Shown here piece after piece: positions 39,330 to 64,000 of a DNA stretch of 64,000 nt (positions are counted from its first letter, which is position 1; each line of letters starts with the position of its first letter). Location: contig VXAY01002475.1 in assembly GCA_013399855.1 (NCBI GenBank), forward strand, positions 457,741-521,740, given 5' to 3'. Under the pieces are notes generated by a model. That model ran no database searches and was not told where the DNA came from. It saw nothing but the letters and a program-made list of their open reading frames with translations. The position numbers and the translations under genes were made by a program. Source of the DNA: Oxyruncus cristatus. Lineage: Eukaryota > Chordata > Aves > Passeriformes > Cotingidae.

Positions 39330-41600
39330 TCCCATAGAGCTTCAGGACAAATATAAGGAGATAAGAAACTTTTCACTCCAAATTCATTTGCAGTAAAATA
39401 GGACTTCTAATCTCACAAATAACTGTCACCACCATTTATTTTGCTTTACCCATCTGAAACAGGGCAGCTCAGCAGGACCTCCTAAGCTGCTACTGATCTC
39501 AGGTGCTAATGGAACAGAGTGCCTTTTACTGACTGCTCAGAAACTCAGTCTGTTACAGTACCTGTAAATCCAGTATTCCATCATGTATTATGTTTCCTAG
39601 TTGAACATAAGTTGCTTAATTGTTCCCTCACTGAAGTAGAACCAACAAAGCAATTTACCAGCAAAATGCAAACAAAGGTGAGAAACAATGCATCACTGCA
39701 TGGTTTCTATTGCTTGGACAATTCCTTTCAGGAAGTGCATTTAGAAGGTGACCTCAACCTACTCTCACTGCGAGCAAAGACCATAAACAAAATACAGTGA
39801 GATTTTCAAACTGCACAGACCTCACAGTCCATTCAAAAATTTCCTCATCCATTTCTGATCCGATGCTCGTTAGGACACACTGAGAACAGAGCATTCATTA
39901 TTTTTCAATGAGGCTTATGAGTGCAACAGGAATGTGCCAGGACACATTTGGCTTTAAATGGCTTCATCGCAGTACTGTTCTAAATGAAAGCTACTAAGCT
40001 ATCAGAAATTACATCAAAATTCTTACGAAAATGGCGTGGTTCTTATGCTTTAAGATTCATGGCAGCCCTTGACCTAACACAGAGAACAGAGACAACTGCA
40101 GAATCGTGCAACGCGATACATAATATTTTCACTTGCTTAATTAAGGAGAGCTAAGAGCAACTTGGCACATCTAGTGAAGGCTTTCTTAGCCTTTGTTCTC
40201 TTACAGCGTCACATGGCCAGATACAAATGTGAGCTGTCATCACAAACAAAGCAGAAGAGTCATTCTCCACAAATATGTACCAGGCTCTGGAAAAACTGGA
40301 TCATATTTTCAGAACTGCTGTTTATTAAGGCAACTCTTTCAATGACCTTGGGGTTTTGCTGGTGGGGAAAAGATGAAAAAGAAGGTGTAATTTCAAAGCT
40401 GAACCATTAGGGGAAAGTTGTTCGCTGTAAGTCAAGCCACACTGGCTTCACTCCTGGAAGGATGAGCGGGTATAAATACAAAGCTACTTGCTTACAAAGA
40501 AAGCTCCATTCATGCACAAAGTTCCCGTAACTCCCTTTTCTCTCTTGAGTGTTAAGTGTCATTTCCCATGGCTGATTCACCCCACAGCCGTGCATGTAGC
40601 TGCTGTGTTGGGTTGTCAGTGGAACTGTATGGGCAACAAAAGCTCCTGCAAATGCTTTCTTCCTGAGCCCCTCAGCCCACCCTTTGAAACCCCCTCCTTT
40701 ATGTAAGACTATTTGGTTCATGGATTATGGGGTGCAGTTAGCAAAACAGCTTGATATTAACAAAAGTCAAAGAACTGTCAATACTAACTATTTACAATCA
40801 AATATTACCAGTAAACACAAAATACCAGACAATTATTTCCTTTTCGCTAACAGCCCTACGTTAATAGGAGTCATACCTGGAAAACTTTCACTTAACATTC
40901 AGTGGAAAGCTGTGACAACTTTTCTGGTGACAGAAAACCCAGAGGAAGTCATGGCTGGACTCGTGTTCAGTAGGAAGTGAGGACACTTGGCTGGCCAGAA
41001 CACAGTCTGCATTCATGTAGAATTGCCTGAATCTGGAAAATTATCTCCCATCTTGCCAAGTCATGAGCCAAACCCTTAGATTAGGGGTATTCAGCTAAAA
41101 AAGTATTCCACTTGTAATAACATATCAAAGCTGGCAATATTATGAATGACAAAATAAATAGACTGTCCATAACAGTGGCCATATTTATATGAAAATTTCA
41201 GACTAAGGCAGCTGCACCAGCGGATCTAACCCCCATTATAAGCAAACCCTGAATTTTGTACAATTCCCCTGACATCAGTTACTGAAGTTAATTTCTATTG
41301 CTGAACCTGCCTAATTATCTCTTACCCCGTAGACTAAGGTGTGTGCCTGTTGGTGGCAAGGGCTCCAGCTGGTTCTAAACCCAACAAGCCACAAGAATCT
41401 TGTTCAGAGCTCTGCACGTTTTTCACAAAGCAGGGAGGGAGCGAGGCTCTGTGTGCACAGCCTGTGTAGCCCCAGCAGGAGTGGGACAAGGAGCCTCACT
41501 CGGCTGCACTGGCCTGTGCAGGGTCTGCCCAAAATCCATAATCAAAATGTTTGCTGTAAGGCACCGTGTAGGAGCGTGACCGCACATAACTAAAGCATAT
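39330..41600. other. Intergenic, upstream flank of MMP2
   Basis: Unique sequence without a recognisable exon. A GC-richer patch at about 41400-41580 lies half a kilobase above the MMP2 leader and may belong to its distal promoter, but no specific element stands out. Confidence 0.55.
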
Positions 41601-42113
41601 CATTATGTCTGTGACATAAAAATAGGCAAAAAGAAAAATAAAATTCTTAGCCAGGAAAATAATGTTTAGTAATTTCTTTCTCTTTTTCTTTTCTTTTTTT
41701 TTTTCATTTAAAATATATGTGGGACTCTGCCTTCAAGATTAAGCCAGATTTTATTTTTTTTCCTGCACTCTGGCATAAGCAAACACTTTCATGTATGCAA
41801 ATGAGGAGAAAATGTGGCCTCTTTCAGCAATAATAAGTATCTGCCTGTTGCTACCTTAAAATCACAGCAATCACATCTGGTAACTGCCCTTTTCTCATGT
41901 TTCCACTAGTTTTCAGACTTCCTCTTGTGGTAGCTTGAGGCTGCGCATCTGGATGTTTTAAACATACAAAGGAATTGCTAGAGCAAGCAAAAGGGAAAAC
42001 GGTGCCGAGACTTAAGATGTGCAGATAAGCAACTGGTGCACCGTGCAGCTAAAGTAAGTGAGAGACAGTGGGGAAAAGCTTTTTCCAAAGAGGAGAGCAC
42101 AAGTTTAGGCAGA
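41600..42113 (+). promoter_or_regulatory. MMP2: MMP2 5' UTR and putative proximal promoter
   Basis: This block lies directly upstream of the MMP2 ATG. Visible elements are a T-rich tract (about 41671-41705), an AT-rich TATA-like stretch (about 41709-41720), an octamer ATGCAAAT (41795-41802) and an ETS-RUNX style composite ACTTCCTCTTGTGGT (41917-41931). A minimal upstream reading frame, ATG TGC AGA TAA, lies at 42017-42028 and is out of frame with MMP2. The block is not a CpG island. The transcription start cannot be placed from sequence alone, so the UTR/promoter boundary is unknown and factor binding is inference from motifs. Confidence 0.45.
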
Positions 42114-62390
<20,277 letters not shown>

Positions 62391-64000
62391 GTAAGTCAGA
62401 TAAATTGTTTACCAATGGGGTCTCAAGTGGAGCAATCTGTGAGACACATTCATCAAAATCGAGACATTTATTATCAGATACAATATCTGCCCTTTGTTCT
62501 GTGTGTTCAGAGACAGCAAGGTGTCCTAACCAACTCCCAAGGGAAGCGGTTGGCAAATTCTGGGTTTATGGGTAAATTATTCCACCTTCTTTACCACAAG
62601 GGTACACTGCTGGCTCGGGGTCAACTTGATTTTGATCAAGACCTCTAGGTCCAATTTCACAAAGCTGCTTTCCAGCCTGTTGGCCCCCAGTGTGTACTGG
62701 TGTTTGGGGGTTGCTCCTTCCCAGGTGCAGGACCTTCAGCTGTCTGTTGATGATTTGCGTGAGGTTCCTGTCACCTCATAGGTGAGATAATTATGTCATA
62801 AATTCCTCTTTTCTTAGAGATACTCTCAAACTTATTTGAGAGTCTGGAATTTTCAACTTCAGTCGTTATTTTGGGCAGTTTTGTGACAATTTCTGTTTTC
62901 TGCCCTACACTGGGACTGTGCACATAAAAATGCTGTGACAGCTGGGCTGGTGATAGTTCTAGCTAATATCAGGACAAGGAGATGCCACAAAACTCAAAAA
63001 AAAAAAAAAGGAGAGAAAAAAAAAGGCCCATTCTCCCATTTTCTGCCCAATTTTACAAACTGGAGAGCAAAAATTAACCCTAGTGTCAGCTCTGCTAGCC
63101 TGTGAAGTCACATGAGGGTTGCTCAAAACAGTGAAGCAGTTGTGAGACACATCCAAACTTTGAAATGGATTGTAATTCAGCAATGGAAATCCCATCATTT
63201 TCAGGGGAGTAGAGCTCTGGAGGCATTATTATGATTCCTGATTTCATTTCATAAAGTTTGTACTCTTGACAGAGGTTTCAAATCTGAATACAGAAAAATT
63301 TCCAATCTCAACTTCTAAAAATACTCCTCAAAAAAAAGTAGTTCCCCCCAAGCTAGTGGCAATATTCTCAAGTGCCTCTTTCACAATGGAGACACTGTTT
63401 TAGCAAATCTTGGGTTTTAGCGTAACTTTCATTATGATAGATGGTCCAAAAAGAATCCGTTCCTTTCCCACGTTCAAAAAGGAAAAAAAATCATGGAAAT
63501 CCATGAGCAAAGTCTTGTTTCTGAGTTATTTTTAATTCAGGTTGAGTCCAAAATCATTAAATAACAGTGTTACATGACTCATGGCTGCTGTAATAACACA
63601 TCAAGGACACTGGTGATTGAGACAGGCTCCGTGTGTGCAAAGCCTCCAGGACTGAAGACACCAAAGACATTTTTGATGCAAAAGCAGAGACATTGCTGAT
63701 AAAATGTGGTGGCTGCACAGCTGCAGCTCCCACTGCCTTTGCCAGGGCCTGTATTACCCAGCTGCTCAGCAATGAAGAGCATCTCCTAAGGAGTATGGGA
63801 CTTGGCAGCACCATGGTGAGAGACACTAAAGCTCCTTTTTCCCTGCCATAAATCAGTGCCCAATTTCAAATCATTTATCCTCAGTTACTCTTAGCACTCT
63901 CCCAACACCACTGAAGATCTGGGCCCACACACATTCACTGAGCTTGCCTAAATCAAACACTGTCTCCTATCATATAAAAACATACAGAGCATATGAAGCC
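62391..64000 (+). other. MMP2: MMP2 intron 9, truncated by the window edge
   Basis: At least 1,610 nt follow exon 9 without a recognisable hemopexin-domain exon. The intron donor is GTAAGT and its phase is 2. An A-rich stretch lies at about 62997-63024. The remaining MMP2 exons must lie downstream of this window. Confidence 0.85.

Noticed and set aside
1..42000. Endogenous retrovirus or other LTR element
   Set aside because: No paired long direct repeats, tRNA primer-binding site with TG...CA ends, or recognisable gag/pol frames were seen by eye.
42036..42113. N-terminal extension of MMP2 upstream of the ATG at 42114
   Set aside because: The frame is open but begins at a GTG, and extension would bury the signal peptide; the ATG at 42114 matches the known protein start.

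Overview
The window looks like vertebrate nuclear DNA, most likely from a bird. It is AT-rich, intron-containing, repeat-poor and has one 50-base assembly gap. The only gene I can support is the 5' two thirds of MMP2 (72-kDa gelatinase, gelatinase A) on the + strand. Its exon translations match the avian/chicken form of MMP2 very closely as I remember it, and every intron phase agrees with the known vertebrate gene.

Layout. Positions 1 to about 41,600 hold no exon I can recognise. In birds and mammals the locus upstream of MMP2 is the Iroquois B cluster (IRX3, IRX5, IRX6), so this is probably the IRX6-MMP2 intergenic interval. That assignment is inferred from known gene order; no IRX homeobox is present here. 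The interval contains two CTCF-like motifs (6.77 and 8.30 kb), an A/C-only tract with the sequence gap (12.83-12.98 kb), an old CR1-type fragment (21.8 kb), a TAAT-rich block with an 18-bp tandem duplication (27.5 kb), a probable MIR SINE (29.3 kb), a small CpG-enriched block (34.4-34.7 kb) and a truncated CR1 3' end (39.2 kb).

MMP2 occupies 42,114 to the right edge. Nine coding exons are visible: signal peptide and start of the propeptide (exon 1), cysteine-switch propeptide (exon 2), the N-terminal catalytic half (exons 3-4), three fibronectin type II gelatin-binding repeats of exactly 174 nt each (exons 5-7), the zinc-binding HEFGH exon (exon 8), and the Pro/Gly hinge with the start of the hemopexin domain (exon 9). 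All nine donors are GT and all eight visible acceptors are AG. The spliced coding sequence is 1,481 nt (493 codons plus two bases) and stays open throughout. The remaining hemopexin-domain exons must lie beyond 64,000.

How it works together: the gene encodes one secreted zymogen. The propeptide cysteine silences the zinc site, the type II repeats dock gelatin and denatured collagen, and the hemopexin domain binds TIMP-2 and the membrane-type MMP activation complex. I found no new multi-gene system. The most noteworthy observations are the lengthened Pro-Gly hinge, the symmetric exon cassettes, the intron 1 tandem repeat and the candidate regulatory blocks upstream. The many short open frames outside the exons look like chance frames.
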